A stretch of 64,000 bases of DNA from NCBI RefSeq assembly GCF_029814175.1, contig NZ_CP122312.1:124001-188000 (forward strand), written 5' to 3'. Position 1 is the first letter of the stretch, and every line of letters starts with the position of its first letter. Made by a program: the position numbers and the translations under genes. The notes under the pieces were generated by a model. The model worked only from the letters and a program-made list of their open reading frames with translations, was not told the origin of the DNA and did no database searches. Below are positions 29,626-38,526 of this stretch, piece by piece. Source of the DNA: Halospeciosus flavus (GTDB lineage: Archaea; Halobacteriota; Halobacteria; Halobacteriales; Halobacteriaceae).

Positions 29626-31692
29626 TCACTGCACGTCGTGTTCACGGCCGAGCGTACGACGCGCCGAGCGTCGAACGAACGCGGCCGGGTCCGCCTCGCC
29701 GTGGTAGACGTCGCCGTTACAGCGAACCGGGTACACGTCGCACAGGAGTTCGGCCACCTCCTCGGCGTCGAGGGTGAACGGCTGTTCGACCTGTGAGCCG
29801 ACGAGGACGTACTCGTCGTGGGCGAAGTCGTCGGCGAGCCACCCGACGGACCCCGGTTCGTGGTTCGACGAGAACGTCGACGTGACGGTGATCCGGAACT
29901 CTCCCTCGCTGTCTCTCCGGTCGACTGGCACGGCCGAGAGGGAGGCCGGGAGGTGGATGCCCTCGCGGAAGGTCGCCTCCAGCGACGGGTCACCGACGAA
30001 CCGGTATCGACCGGACACCTCGGCGAGTTCCGCGGCGACCGCCAGCGGGAACCCGCTCGCGAGGTATCCCGCCAGACGCCCCACCTCGGCCGCGTCCAGG
30101 TCGGCCGCGACGACTCCCGCGACGGCCCGGTTCTCGACGAGGTCGACGCCCGCCTCGAACGACGCGGGACCGCTCAGTGCGAACGTCGTCACGTCGGCGT
30201 CTTCGAGGGCGTCGGTCGGGAGGACACCGTCGGCGCAGACGAACCCCTCGTCGGTGACGTCGCCGCCGAAGTGGAGGAAGTCGACCCCCTCTCTAAGCAG
30301 GCGGTCGAGGTCGTCTGTCGTCACGCGGGTATCCGCGGTGACGGTGAGGTTCCCCGACGTCGACTCCCGTCCGTCGGAGACGACGGTGTCGTAGGTCCCG
30401 AGGCTCACCTCGGCGTCGGGGGCGACGAACGCGACGTGCAGGTCGTCGGCCGCTGTCGGCGTGTAGCCGACGGTGCTCGACACCATCTCGGGCGTGAGGT
30501 ACCCAACTCCTGGAGGTGTCTCGCGGTCGGTCGTCGCGAGCGCGACGCTGTCCGTCGAGTCGGCCGCGTCGAAGGCCGGGCGAACCGAGGCCGACTCGGA
30601 GACCCGGACGCGGGCGAGTGTGTCCGCGAGAGAGGGGAGCATCGTCGCGTCGGCGGCGTCGGGTCGGAGCGCGACCGTCAGCGGCCGCTGGGGGACGTAG
30701 GGTTCGAGGACGTCGAAGGGGACTTCGAGGTACTCCATGAGTTGTTCGTCGACGGAGCGGCCGTAGAGTTCGGGCGGGTAGAAGGGGAGGTGTGGGGCGA
30801 CTTCGTCGTACTCGTAGCGAGGGAGTGTGTAGTAGCCGCCGACGCGGACGAGCGAGTCGAGGAGGAGACAGCGAGCGAGGAGTCGGTCGACGGACTCCTC
30901 CAGTGTCCGGCCTGGGCGACGGAGTGGTTCGGTGTGGCCCACGTCGAGGCGGAGTTCGGCCGTTTCGCCGGGGACGACGTCGGCGCCGAGGTAGAAGGCG
31001 AGGGGCGCGATTCGGTAGACGTCGGCGTACGTGGGCGGGACGGCGATAGTCACGCCCGTATCGGGTTTCTCGAGGACGTCGGGGACGTGGAGTTCCTCGC
31101 CACGCTCGATAGCCGGGGGGTGGCCGCGGATGGTCGGCCACGAGCGCTCACAGGACCACTCCTTGATCGACGACCCCAGGTACGAGACGGCCGTCGCGAG
31201 GTCCCGCGGGTCGTCGGGGACGGTGATGGTCGCCCGCGGCCGGTCGTGGAGCGAGCGCGTCCCGAGCGTCACGGTCGTCGGTTCGTCGAAGCGGACCCGC
31301 GGGAGACGCTGGTCACCGTCTTCGACGTGCTGCCCGGTGAACGAGACGTCCTGGAGCGCCAGGTACGACTTCGTCGTCCCCGAGATTTCGAGGAAGTAGT
31401 CGCCGCGCGGGAACGACTCGGGGGTGTCGAGGAGTTCGGCCCGATGTTCGCCCGTGCCGTCACGGACGAGGACACTCTCGCTCGACGGGAGGTGTATCTC
31501 CGCCGCGGTGAACGAGACTGCTGCGTCGACGGGGACGACGAATCGGTCCGGGGAGGCTTGCTCGAGTGAGACGTCGGCGTCGGTCCCGACGAGGAACTCG
31601 TTGTCACCGAGTTCGTCTCTGACGTGCAGTCCGTTCCCGTCGCCCCGTGGCTGGAACGAGACGAGTGAGTTACCCACGTGTGACGGTTCCAT
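29626..31692 (-). CDS. CHAT-like haloarchaeal protein lacking the catalytic dyad, paralogue B
   Basis: A 688-residue tandem paralogue of the gene at 27488-29554, with identical length and domain order. The central block (about 170-335) includes KEWSCERSWPTIRGHPP, PTYADVYRIAPLAFYLGADV, RLLARCLLLDSLVRVGGYY and HLPFYPPELYGRS. The CHAT-like region again reads DFLHFGGDVTDEGFVCADG. Asp478 is at the expected His position, and Pro509 in SGPASFEAG is at the expected Cys position. The 71-bp gap to paralogue A holds A's promoter. It is probably cytoplasmic (no signal or membrane segment). It may be a pseudoprotease or scaffold. The assignment is a pattern-based inference. Confidence 0.6.
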   Translation of the reverse strand: MEPSHVGNSLVSFQPRGDGNGLHVRDELGDNEFLVGTDADVSLEQASPDRFVVPVDAAVSFTAAEIHLPSSESVLVRDGTGEHRAELLDTPESFPRGDYFLEISGTTKSYLALQDVSFTGQHVEDGDQRLPRVRFDEPTTVTLGTRSLHDRPRATITVPDDPRDLATAVSYLGSSIKEWSCERSWPTIRGHPPAIERGEELHVPDVLEKPDTGVTIAVPPTYADVYRIAPLAFYLGADVVPGETAELRLDVGHTEPLRRPGRTLEESVDRLLARCLLLDSLVRVGGYYTLPRYEYDEVAPHLPFYPPELYGRSVDEQLMEYLEVPFDVLEPYVPQRPLTVALRPDAADATMLPSLADTLARVRVSESASVRPAFDAADSTDSVALATTDRETPPGVGYLTPEMVSSTVGYTPTAADDLHVAFVAPDAEVSLGTYDTVVSDGRESTSGNLTVTADTRVTTDDLDRLLREGVDFLHFGGDVTDEGFVCADGVLPTDALEDADVTTFALSGPASFEAGVDLVENRAVAGVVAADLDAAEVGRLAGYLASGFPLAVAAELAEVSGRYRFVGDPSLEATFREGIHLPASLSAVPVDRRDSEGEFRITVTSTFSSNHEPGSVGWLADDFAHDEYVLVGSQVEQPFTLDAEEVAELLCDVYPVRCNGDVYHGEADPAAFVRRSARRTLGREHDVQ
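30701..31187. repeat. Long repeat, copy B (shared with 28557-29043)
   Basis: This is the partner of copy A, with a constant offset of 2,144 bp and no gap. It encodes residues about 170-331 of paralogue B, where the proteins are about 93% identical, against much lower identity before and after. Confidence 0.8.
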
Positions 31693-31796
31693 AGTGGCGG
31701 TTGTCTACGATTCGTAGTGCGCCCGTGGGTTTACGTCTCTCGCTGGCGGAGACGGCTGTGACGGTGTGTCGCGGGTGGGCTTCCCGGCCTCCCGAC

Positions 31797-32249
31797 CTAT
31801 CGGAATAGTCGGTAGGACGCGCGCCCGACGGCCACCTCGGTCCGTTCGCCGCTGGGCTTGCGCGACTCGACGGTCACGTCGACGACGCCCATCGACCCGC
31901 CCGCGCGGACCACCTCGGCGGTCGCGACGAGGTCGTCGCTCGCGGGCCGGAGGTAGGAGACGTCGAGGTCGGTCGTCGTGAGGTTGGCGTCCGTGGGGTC
32001 GTCGAACGTGGTTCGGAGGGCGAACCCGCTCGCGGTGTCGACGAGCGTCGCCGCGATGCCGCCGTGGACGCGCTCGAAGCCCTCGGGGAAGGGGTTGACG
32101 AGTTTCTCGTCGTGCGGGATGCGCATCTCGACGTACCCGTCGCCGACGGCCTCGACGGTGAGGTTCAGCCACGAGAGGTAGCCGTGCTGTTCGATGAACG
32201 CCTGGAAGCGCTCGGGCGAGAGCGGGTCGCCGACCTCCGGTTCGCTCAT
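31797..32249 (-). CDS. Hotdog-fold thioesterase (PaaI-like)
   Basis: A 150-residue hotdog protein. The segment NPFPEGFERVHGGIAATLVDTASGFAL contains the HGG loop and the acidic residue (Asp) that marks PaaI-type acyl-CoA thioesterases. It would hydrolyse acyl-CoA or aryl-acyl-CoA and recover CoA in the surrounding pathways. Its start overlaps the stop of the HAD gene upstream by four bases (ATGA at 32246-32249), so it belongs to an operon with that gene and the ligase before it. Confidence 0.87.
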   Translation of the reverse strand: MSEPEVGDPLSPERFQAFIEQHGYLSWLNLTVEAVGDGYVEMRIPHDEKLVNPFPEGFERVHGGIAATLVDTASGFALRTTFDDPTDANLTTTDLDVSYLRPASDDLVATAEVVRAGGSMGVVDVTVESRKPSGERTEVAVGRASYRLFR

Positions 32250-32992
32250 CGACTCACCTCCCCTGCGGCGGTGTCGACGCCGACGACCGCCAGGAGTTCG
32301 CGCAGGTCGGTAATCTCGTGGGCGACGGCCGGGCCGTCGTCGGCGCCGTGGCTCACACCGTCGATACCGTGCTCGGCGGCGCCGGCGACGTCGTGCTCGT
32401 ATCGGTCACCGACCATCACGGTCCGTTCGGGTGGATGGGGTGACTTCGCGAGTGCCGTCTCGAACATCGCCGGGTTGGGTTTCGTCTTGCCCACCTCCTC
32501 GGACGTCGTGACGTCGTCGAGGAACTCCCGGACGCCGAACTGTTCGAGCAGGAACAGCCCTTCCTCGGTGTCGACGTCGCTGACGACGCCCTGGTAGACG
32601 CCGGCCTCGTGGAGTCGGCGAACCACCTCGCGGGCGTGTGGGACCGACTGCACGTGTTCGCGGGTCGACTCTCGGAAGAGCGGGAACCACTCGTCTCTGG
32701 GGACCTCGCGGCCGACGACGACGTCGACGGCCTCTCCGTATCCGTCGACGGCCGAGCGGAACTCCGTCCCTTCGCGCGTGCGGAAGTGTTCGCCGACGAC
32801 TTCGCGCCACCGTTCGAGTGCGTCGTCCGGGTCGGCGTCGACGTCGAACTCCTCGACGAGGCGCGCGACGAACGCGGCGTGGGCCTCGCGGACCGAGGCC
32901 AGGTCGAGGAGCACGCCGCCGATGTCCCAGAAGACGGCGTCGTACGCGCGGTCGTGTTCGTCGTGTTCCTCTCGGTCCGTCTCCTCACTCAT
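32246..32992 (-). CDS. HAD-superfamily hydrolase
   Basis: A 248-residue hydrolase. Motif I reads VFWDIGGVLLD with the nucleophile Asp. Motif II is VVSD (Ser then Asp), motif III has the lysine in GKTKPNPAMFE, and motif IV is VGDRYEHDVAGA. The position two after the nucleophile is Gly rather than Asp, as in some haloacid-dehalogenase-like and YihX-type members, so a phosphatase is not certain. The gene overlaps the ligase stop by 8 bp and the thioesterase start by 4 bp. Confidence 0.83.
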   Translation of the reverse strand: MSEETDREEHDEHDRAYDAVFWDIGGVLLDLASVREAHAAFVARLVEEFDVDADPDDALERWREVVGEHFRTREGTEFRSAVDGYGEAVDVVVGREVPRDEWFPLFRESTREHVQSVPHAREVVRRLHEAGVYQGVVSDVDTEEGLFLLEQFGVREFLDDVTTSEEVGKTKPNPAMFETALAKSPHPPERTVMVGDRYEHDVAGAAEHGIDGVSHGADDGPAVAHEITDLRELLAVVGVDTAAGEVSR

Positions 32993-34541
32993 CGTCTCCC
33001 TCTTCGTCTTCGACGAGTTTGAACTTCCGAACCTTCCCGCTCGCGGTCCGCGGGAACGACTCGACGAACTCCACTTCGCGAGGGTGTTTGTACTCGGCGA
33101 GGTTCTCGAGTGTGAACTCCTTGAGTTCCTCGGGCGTCACCTGCTCGTTCGCGGGGACGACGAACGCCTTCGGGACCTCGTTGCGCCGTTCGTCGGGCAC
33201 GCCGACGACGGCGACGTCGGCCACGCCCTCGTGTTCGTAGAGGAGACTCTCCACTTCGCTCGGGTAGACGTTGTAGCCGGCGGTGTTGATGGTGTGTTTC
33301 TTCCGGTCGACGATCTCGTAGTAGTTGTCTTCGTCGCGGCGTGCCACGTCGCCGGTTCGGAAGTAGCCCGCGTCGGTGAACGCCCGGCGCGTCGCCTCGG
33401 GTAGTCCGTGGTAGCCGTCCATCACCTGCGGCCCGCGGACGAGGAGTTCGCCCGTCTCGCCCGGTTCGACCTCCTCGCCGTCGTCGTCGACGATCTTGCA
33501 GTCGGTCATCCGGAGTGGCTGGCCGATGCTCCCGAGTTTCGGGCCGTAGGTCGTCCCGTGGCCCGTGTGGGTGGCGGCCGTCGTCTCGGTGAGTCCGTAC
33601 CCCTCGGACATGCTGAGGCTGGCCGTCTCCTCGAAGGTCTCCTGGACGGCGGTCGGCATCTTCGCGCCGCCCTGGTTGACCGTCTCCAACGAGGAGAGGT
33701 CGAACTCGCCGAAGCGCTCGTGGTTCACCATGTCGACGAACATCGTCGCGACGCCGATGAACCCCGTCACCTCCGCTTCCTCCATCGTCCGCATCGTCTC
33801 GACGGGGTCCCACTCGCCGGGGTTGCGGAGGTAGACCGACCCGCCGCGGACGAGCGGTTGCCACGTCGAGTGGACGAAGCCCGTGATGTGGTAGAGCGGG
33901 AGGACGGCCAGCGACTTCTCCTCCTCGGGCGGGACCTCCGAGAGCTGGAAGCCGGAGTAGGCCTGCGCGTGGAGGTTGCGGTGTGTGAGGTGGACTCCCT
34001 TCGGTTTCCCCGTGGTTCCGGAGGTGTAGGGTTGCATCGCCACCGTGTCGAGGGTCGTGTCCGCGCGTACGGGGTCGGCGTCGACCGCCCCGAACGCGAC
34101 GGCGCCGGGGCTCCCCTCGCCCACCTCGACGATGGTCGGGTCGAGCCCGTGTTCCTCGCAGGCTTCGTCGAGGTGCTCGCGGAGTGCGGGGTGTGTGAGG
34201 ACCGCCGCGGCCTCCGTGTCGGTCAGCTGGTGGCCGAGTTCGCGCGCCTTGTACTGCGGGTTGACGGGGGAGACGACGACGCCCGCGCGGAACGCGCCCA
34301 GCGACCCGACGACGTACTCGGGGCAGTTGGGCAGGTAGACCAGCAGGCGGTCGCCGGCGTCGAGTCCGCGTTCGCGGAGTCCGCCGGCGAACCGCGCCGC
34401 TCGGGATTCGAGGTCGGTGTAGCTGAACTCGCGGCCGTTCATCTCGACCGCGAGCGCGTCGCCGCGCTCGGCCGCCGTCGCTTCGAAGACGTCGTAGACG
34501 TTGCTCACGTCGACGTCCCGGAGTCGGTCGGGGATATTCAT
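32985..34541 (-). CDS. Acyl-CoA ligase (FadD-like)
   Basis: A 518-residue AMP-forming ligase and first gene of the ligase-HAD-thioesterase operon. Motifs are PYTSGTTGKPKGVHLTHRN, LPLYHITGFVHSTW, EGYGLTETTAATH, YFRTGDVARRDEDNYYEIVDRKKHTI and the catalytic lysine in PRTASGKVRKFKL. A protein-encoded thioesterase in the same operon suggests control of CoA release. I chose ATG 34539-34541; the frame stays open upstream only as the shadow of the divergent SDR. The intervening 124-bp spacer carries phased TAACG elements. Confidence 0.87.
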   Translation of the reverse strand: MNIPDRLRDVDVSNVYDVFEATAAERGDALAVEMNGREFSYTDLESRAARFAGGLRERGLDAGDRLLVYLPNCPEYVVGSLGAFRAGVVVSPVNPQYKARELGHQLTDTEAAAVLTHPALREHLDEACEEHGLDPTIVEVGEGSPGAVAFGAVDADPVRADTTLDTVAMQPYTSGTTGKPKGVHLTHRNLHAQAYSGFQLSEVPPEEEKSLAVLPLYHITGFVHSTWQPLVRGGSVYLRNPGEWDPVETMRTMEEAEVTGFIGVATMFVDMVNHERFGEFDLSSLETVNQGGAKMPTAVQETFEETASLSMSEGYGLTETTAATHTGHGTTYGPKLGSIGQPLRMTDCKIVDDDGEEVEPGETGELLVRGPQVMDGYHGLPEATRRAFTDAGYFRTGDVARRDEDNYYEIVDRKKHTINTAGYNVYPSEVESLLYEHEGVADVAVVGVPDERRNEVPKAFVVPANEQVTPEELKEFTLENLAEYKHPREVEFVESFPRTASGKVRKFKLVEDEEGDDE

Positions 34542-34570
34542 ACGACAACAACTGTCAACCATCCCCATTA

Positions 34571-34648
34571 CGTTAACGGTGGGGCAGAGCAGCCAATATT
34601 TATTAACGATAGGCCAACACTGTCCACGTGCGATAAACAATGCTAACG
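34571..34648. promoter_or_regulatory. Divergent control region with phased TAACG elements
   Basis: TAACG occurs at 34574, 34604 and 34644, spaced 30 and 40 bp and so on one helical face. The first is part of an 8-bp palindrome CGTTAACG (34571-34578) flanked by CCCCA and TGGGG. A CAATATTTATTA box (34594-34605) can serve as TATA. The region separates the minus-strand ligase from the plus-strand SDR, so one regulator could control both. Confidence 0.4.
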
Positions 34649-34665
34649 AACGCAGTGATCCGACC

Positions 34666-35442
34666 ATGACGGAACGGTTCGGTGTCGAGGGGAAGACGAC
34701 GATCGTGACGGGTGCGTCCAGCGGAATCGGCCGCGAGGTCGCCGAACAGTTCGGTTCGGAGGGGGCCGACGTCGTCGTCTGCTCGCGCGAGCAGGGGAAC
34801 GTCGACCCGGTCGCGGACACCATCAACGACCGCGAGGGCGGCGGGCGAGCGCTCGCTGTCGAGTGCGACGTGACCGACCGCGACGCCGTCGAGGCACTCG
34901 TGGACGCGACGGTCGGGGAGTTCGGCGGCGTCGACGTCCTCGTCAACAACGCGGGCGCGAGTTTCATGGCGCCGTTCGAGGACATCAGCCCCAACGGGTG
35001 GGAGACCATCGTGGACATCAACCTCCACGGGACCTTCCACTGCACGCAGGTCGCGGGCGAGCGGATGCGCGAGGATGGCGGCGGTGTCGTCATCAACGTC
35101 GCGAGCGTCGCCGGCCAGCGCGGGTCGCCCCACATGAGCCACTACGGCGCGGCGAAGGCCGGCGTCATCAACCTCACTTCGACGCTCGCCTACGAGTGGG
35201 CGAGCGAGGATGTCCGCGTCAACTGTATCGCCCCCGGGTTCGTCGCGACCCCTGGCGTCGAGTCACAGATGGGCGTCTCGGCCGAGAACATCGAACGCGG
35301 CGACGTCGAGCGTCGCATCGGGACGACCGCCGAGATTGCGGACCTCGCACAGTTCCTCGCCAGCGAGGCGAGTTCCTACCTCGTCGGTGAGACGGTCACC
35401 GCCGCGGGCGTCCCGCGCATCGAAGAGTCACCGGAGATATAG
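34666..35442 (+). CDS. SDR oxidoreductase
   Basis: A 258-residue short-chain dehydrogenase. TGASSGIG binds the nucleotide (residues 15-22), NNAG follows near 91, and the catalytic set is Ser in NVASVAGQ and YGAAKAG. ATG 34666 gives a normal SDR N-terminus; earlier frame would read through the promoter. The stop is followed without gap by the ATG of the ThDP enzyme at 35443, so the two are cotranscribed and probably work on the same substrate, for instance an alcohol/aldehyde or a 2-oxo/hydroxy pair. Confidence 0.87.
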   Translation: MTERFGVEGKTTIVTGASSGIGREVAEQFGSEGADVVVCSREQGNVDPVADTINDREGGGRALAVECDVTDRDAVEALVDATVGEFGGVDVLVNNAGASFMAPFEDISPNGWETIVDINLHGTFHCTQVAGERMREDGGGVVINVASVAGQRGSPHMSHYGAAKAGVINLTSTLAYEWASEDVRVNCIAPGFVATPGVESQMGVSAENIERGDVERRIGTTAEIADLAQFLASEASSYLVGETVTAAGVPRIEESPEI

Positions 35443-37119
35443 ATGTCCGACGGGTACACCGGTGCCGACCTGTTCGTGGACACACTCGCCGAGTACGACG
35501 TCGACTACCTGTTCGGGAACCCGGGGACGACCGAACTCCCCATCACGCGTGCGCTCGGGCGGGCCGGCGACGCCCCCGAGTACGTCCTCGCGCTCCACGA
35601 GGACGTCGCGGTCGGTGCGGCCGCCGGCTACGCCCAGCGACGACGGTACCACGCACACGACGACGACTCGGTCACGCCGGTCGGCGTCGCGAACCTCCAC
35701 CTCGCGCCCGGGACGGCCCACGGACTCGCGAACATCTACGGCGCGAGCGTCACGGGTGCACCCCTCGTCGTGACGGCAGGCGCACACAGCCGCGACTTCC
35801 GCCACGAGGAACCGATTCTCTCGGGCGACGCCGTGGAGATGACCCGCCAGTTCACCAAGTGGAGCGCCGAGGTGGGCGACGTCTCCGCCCTCCCGACGAT
35901 GCTCCGGCGGGCGTTCCGCGTCGCCCTCACCCCGCCCACCGGCCCGGTGTTCCTCGCGCTCCCGCTGGACGTGATGATGGCCGAGACCGACGCCGAACCC
36001 GAGCGACTCGGTCCCATCCCCGACGCCGGCCGGGGCGACCCGACCGCCATCGAGCGCGCGGCCGACTATCTGGTCGACGCCGACGAACCGGTCCTCGTGG
36101 TCGGCGACGGCGTCGCCCGCGCGGACGGCGTCGACGCCGCGGTCGAACTCGCGGAGGCGACCGGCGCGCGCGTCCACGCGGAGATTCTCACCTCCGAGGT
36201 CGACTTCCCGACCGACCACGAACAGTGGGGTTCGTACCTCCCACCGCGCGAGGGGGTCGTCCAGAAGTGCCTGGACACCGACACTGTGGTGTTCCTCGGC
36301 TGTTCGACCAACACGACGCTCGTCCGGCACGCCGAACCGCTGGTGGACACCGACACCACGTTCGTCCACGTCAGCGACAACGCCTGGGAGGTCGGCAAGA
36401 ACCAACCGGCGGACGCCGCGGTCGTCGGTGACCCCGGGCGGGTCGCCGCCGAACTCGCGGCCCGACTCCGCGACCGTCTCGGCGACGCCGAACGCGGACG
36501 TCGCCTCGAACGCGTCCGCGAGACCGTCGCCGCGATGGGCGGCGAGGGCGAGGAGTCCAACGAGGACGACCGCCCCTCGAAGACCGAACTCGCGGAGGCG
36601 ATTCGGGACGCCGTCCCGGACGCCCTCGTCGTCGACGAGGGCGTCACCGCGAAGTACGCGATGATGACCGTCGCGGACTTCGAACCGGGACAGTTCGTCT
36701 CGAACAAGGGAGGTGGACTCGGCTACGGCCTGCCCGCGTCCGTCGGGGCGGCGGTCGCCGAGGCCCAACGCGACGACCCACGGCCGGTCCTCGGCCACGT
36801 CGGCGACGGGTCCTACCTCTACTACCCGCAGGCGCTCTACACCGCCGCGCGCCACGACCTCGACCTGACGGTCGTCGTCCCGGACAACCGCAACTACCGC
36901 ATCCTGAAGGACAACATGGCGGGACTGTTCGGCGGGGACGTGACCGACGAAGACTTCGTCGCCCTCGACTTCGAACCGCCGGTCGACATCCCGGCGAACG
37001 CCGAGAGCCATGGCGCGACGGGCCGCCTCGTCGAACCCGACGACGACCTCGACGCCGCGCTCGTCGACGCCGTCGAGACGGACGGCCCGGTAGTCCTCGA
37101 CGTCCTCGTCCACGATTAG
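35443..37119 (+). CDS. ThDP-dependent decarboxylase-like enzyme (acetolactate synthase/benzoylformate decarboxylase family)
   Basis: A 558-residue three-domain enzyme. The N-terminal Pyr domain has LFGNPGTTELP and the catalytic glutamate in LALHEDVAVGAAAGYA. A central domain follows, then a PP domain with the ThDP/Mg motif GHVGDGSYLYYPQALYTAARHDL ending in PDNRNYRILKDN. It probably decarboxylates or condenses a 2-oxo acid. No small regulatory subunit is nearby, so true acetolactate synthase is unlikely. It sits between an SDR and a Liv transporter, which suggests import and breakdown of a branched or aromatic 2-oxo acid. The exact substrate is unknown. Confidence 0.83.
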   Translation: MSDGYTGADLFVDTLAEYDVDYLFGNPGTTELPITRALGRAGDAPEYVLALHEDVAVGAAAGYAQRRRYHAHDDDSVTPVGVANLHLAPGTAHGLANIYGASVTGAPLVVTAGAHSRDFRHEEPILSGDAVEMTRQFTKWSAEVGDVSALPTMLRRAFRVALTPPTGPVFLALPLDVMMAETDAEPERLGPIPDAGRGDPTAIERAADYLVDADEPVLVVGDGVARADGVDAAVELAEATGARVHAEILTSEVDFPTDHEQWGSYLPPREGVVQKCLDTDTVVFLGCSTNTTLVRHAEPLVDTDTTFVHVSDNAWEVGKNQPADAAVVGDPGRVAAELAARLRDRLGDAERGRRLERVRETVAAMGGEGEESNEDDRPSKTELAEAIRDAVPDALVVDEGVTAKYAMMTVADFEPGQFVSNKGGGLGYGLPASVGAAVAEAQRDDPRPVLGHVGDGSYLYYPQALYTAARHDLDLTVVVPDNRNYRILKDNMAGLFGGDVTDEDFVALDFEPPVDIPANAESHGATGRLVEPDDDLDAALVDAVETDGPVVLDVLVHD

Positions 37120-37191
37120 GGATACCACCCCGAACCCCCTGGTACCAACCCACAATTTTTAGTACTTGTTCCTGATAGTGGATGGCAGACG

Positions 37192-38523
37192 ATGGTTAAC
37201 GAAGATAAGAAAGTACCTACTGAGGAAACCAACGATAAGCTAATCCGGGCCAGTTCCGGAACGTTCGATGGCCTACGGACGCGTCGCGGGTTCCTCGCGG
37301 CGACGGGTGCGGCGGGTGCCGCGAGCGTCGCTGGCTGTATGGGTGGTGGTGGCGGCGGTCCCTCGGGGACGTTCAAGATCGGCGTCCTCGCCCCCGAACC
37401 GTCGAAGAACCCCATCGGTGCGTCTATCGCCAACTCCGCGAAGTTGGCGGCCCAGCAACTCAACTCCGACGACGGCGTCCTCGGCAAGGACGTCGAAGTC
37501 ATCGTCAAGGACACCCACGAGGACCCCGCGACGGGGAAGTCGAAGTACCAGGAGCTCACGGTGGGTGAGCAGGTCGACTTCACGACGGGGGTCTTCACCA
37601 GCGAGGTGATGCTCAACCTGATGGACAGCGTCGCCCAACAGCAGAAGATCCACATGAACACCGGGTCGGCGACGCCGGAGACGACGCGCATGATCGCCGA
37701 CAACTACGAGAAGTACAAGTACTACTTCCGGAGCGGTCCGGTCAACTCCCACTACCTCGGCGTCAACATGGTCGACTTCGCGAAGGCGAAGTTCGACGAA
37801 CTCGGGTGGGACTCGGTCGCCGTCCTCGCCGAGAACTACGCGTGGACGAAGCCGGTCTCGAAGGTCCTCGAAGAACAGCTCTCGGCGACGGGCGTCGACG
37901 TTCCCATCAACAAGCGCTACGCCAGCGGGACGAGCGACTTCTCGCCCATCTACGACGACATCGAGAGTTCCGGGGCGGACGCCGCCTACGTCGTGATGGC
38001 ACACACCGGGACGGCGGCCGTCGTCCAGTGGGCCAAGCAAAAACGCCCCTTCGAGTTCGGCGGCATCCACGTTCCGATGCAGTTCCCGTCCTACTACGGG
38101 GCGGTCAACGGGGCGTGTCGCTACGCGATGACGCAGAACTCCGCGACGCCGAACTCCGAGGTCACGAAGAAGACGGTCCCCTACTCGAACGCCTACCAGA
38201 AGGAGTTCGGGAACTACCCCGTCTACACCGGGTACATCACGTTCGACGCGGTCAAGCAGTACGCGGCGGCCGCCGAGTCCGCCGGGTCGCGCAAGCCGGG
38301 AGACCTCATCCCCGAACTCGAGTCCATGTCCTTCACGGGGACGACCGGGTCCCTAAAGTACTACGGGAAGGACAAGCAGTACCCCCACGACGTCATCTAC
38401 GGCAAGGACGCCGTCTGGCCGCTCTGGCTCCAGTGGCAACAGCAGGACGGCGAAGGCGTTCAGAAGGCCCTCTGGCCCGAGAACGTCGCGTCCGGGAGCT
38501 ACAAGAAGCCGCCTTGGGTATGA
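37192..38523 (+). CDS. Branched-chain-type ABC transporter substrate-binding lipoprotein (LivK-like)
   Basis: A 443-residue extracellular binding protein. The N-terminus carries a twin-arginine signal (RTRRGFLAATGAAG) and a lipobox VAGC (near residue 45), so it is a Tat-exported lipoprotein. A Gly-rich linker and a Periplasmic-binding-protein type I fold (FKIGVLAPEPSKNPIG and GVLGKDVEVIVKD) follow. It heads an operon of five genes. The promoter includes AATTTTTAGTA (37154-37164) about 30 nt upstream. Ligands of this family are branched-chain amino acids, amides, urea and aromatic acids; the specific one is not readable here. Confidence 0.88.
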   Translation: MVNEDKKVPTEETNDKLIRASSGTFDGLRTRRGFLAATGAAGAASVAGCMGGGGGGPSGTFKIGVLAPEPSKNPIGASIANSAKLAAQQLNSDDGVLGKDVEVIVKDTHEDPATGKSKYQELTVGEQVDFTTGVFTSEVMLNLMDSVAQQQKIHMNTGSATPETTRMIADNYEKYKYYFRSGPVNSHYLGVNMVDFAKAKFDELGWDSVAVLAENYAWTKPVSKVLEEQLSATGVDVPINKRYASGTSDFSPIYDDIESSGADAAYVVMAHTGTAAVVQWAKQKRPFEFGGIHVPMQFPSYYGAVNGACRYAMTQNSATPNSEVTKKTVPYSNAYQKEFGNYPVYTGYITFDAVKQYAAAAESAGSRKPGDLIPELESMSFTGTTGSLKYYGKDKQYPHDVIYGKDAVWPLWLQWQQQDGEGVQKALWPENVASGSYKKPPWV

Positions 38524-38526
38524 ACC

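Noticed and set aside
35443-37119. Acetolactate synthase large subunit (ilvB)
   Set aside because: No small regulatory subunit or other ilv gene is near, and the neighbours point to catabolism, so the specific name is not supported.
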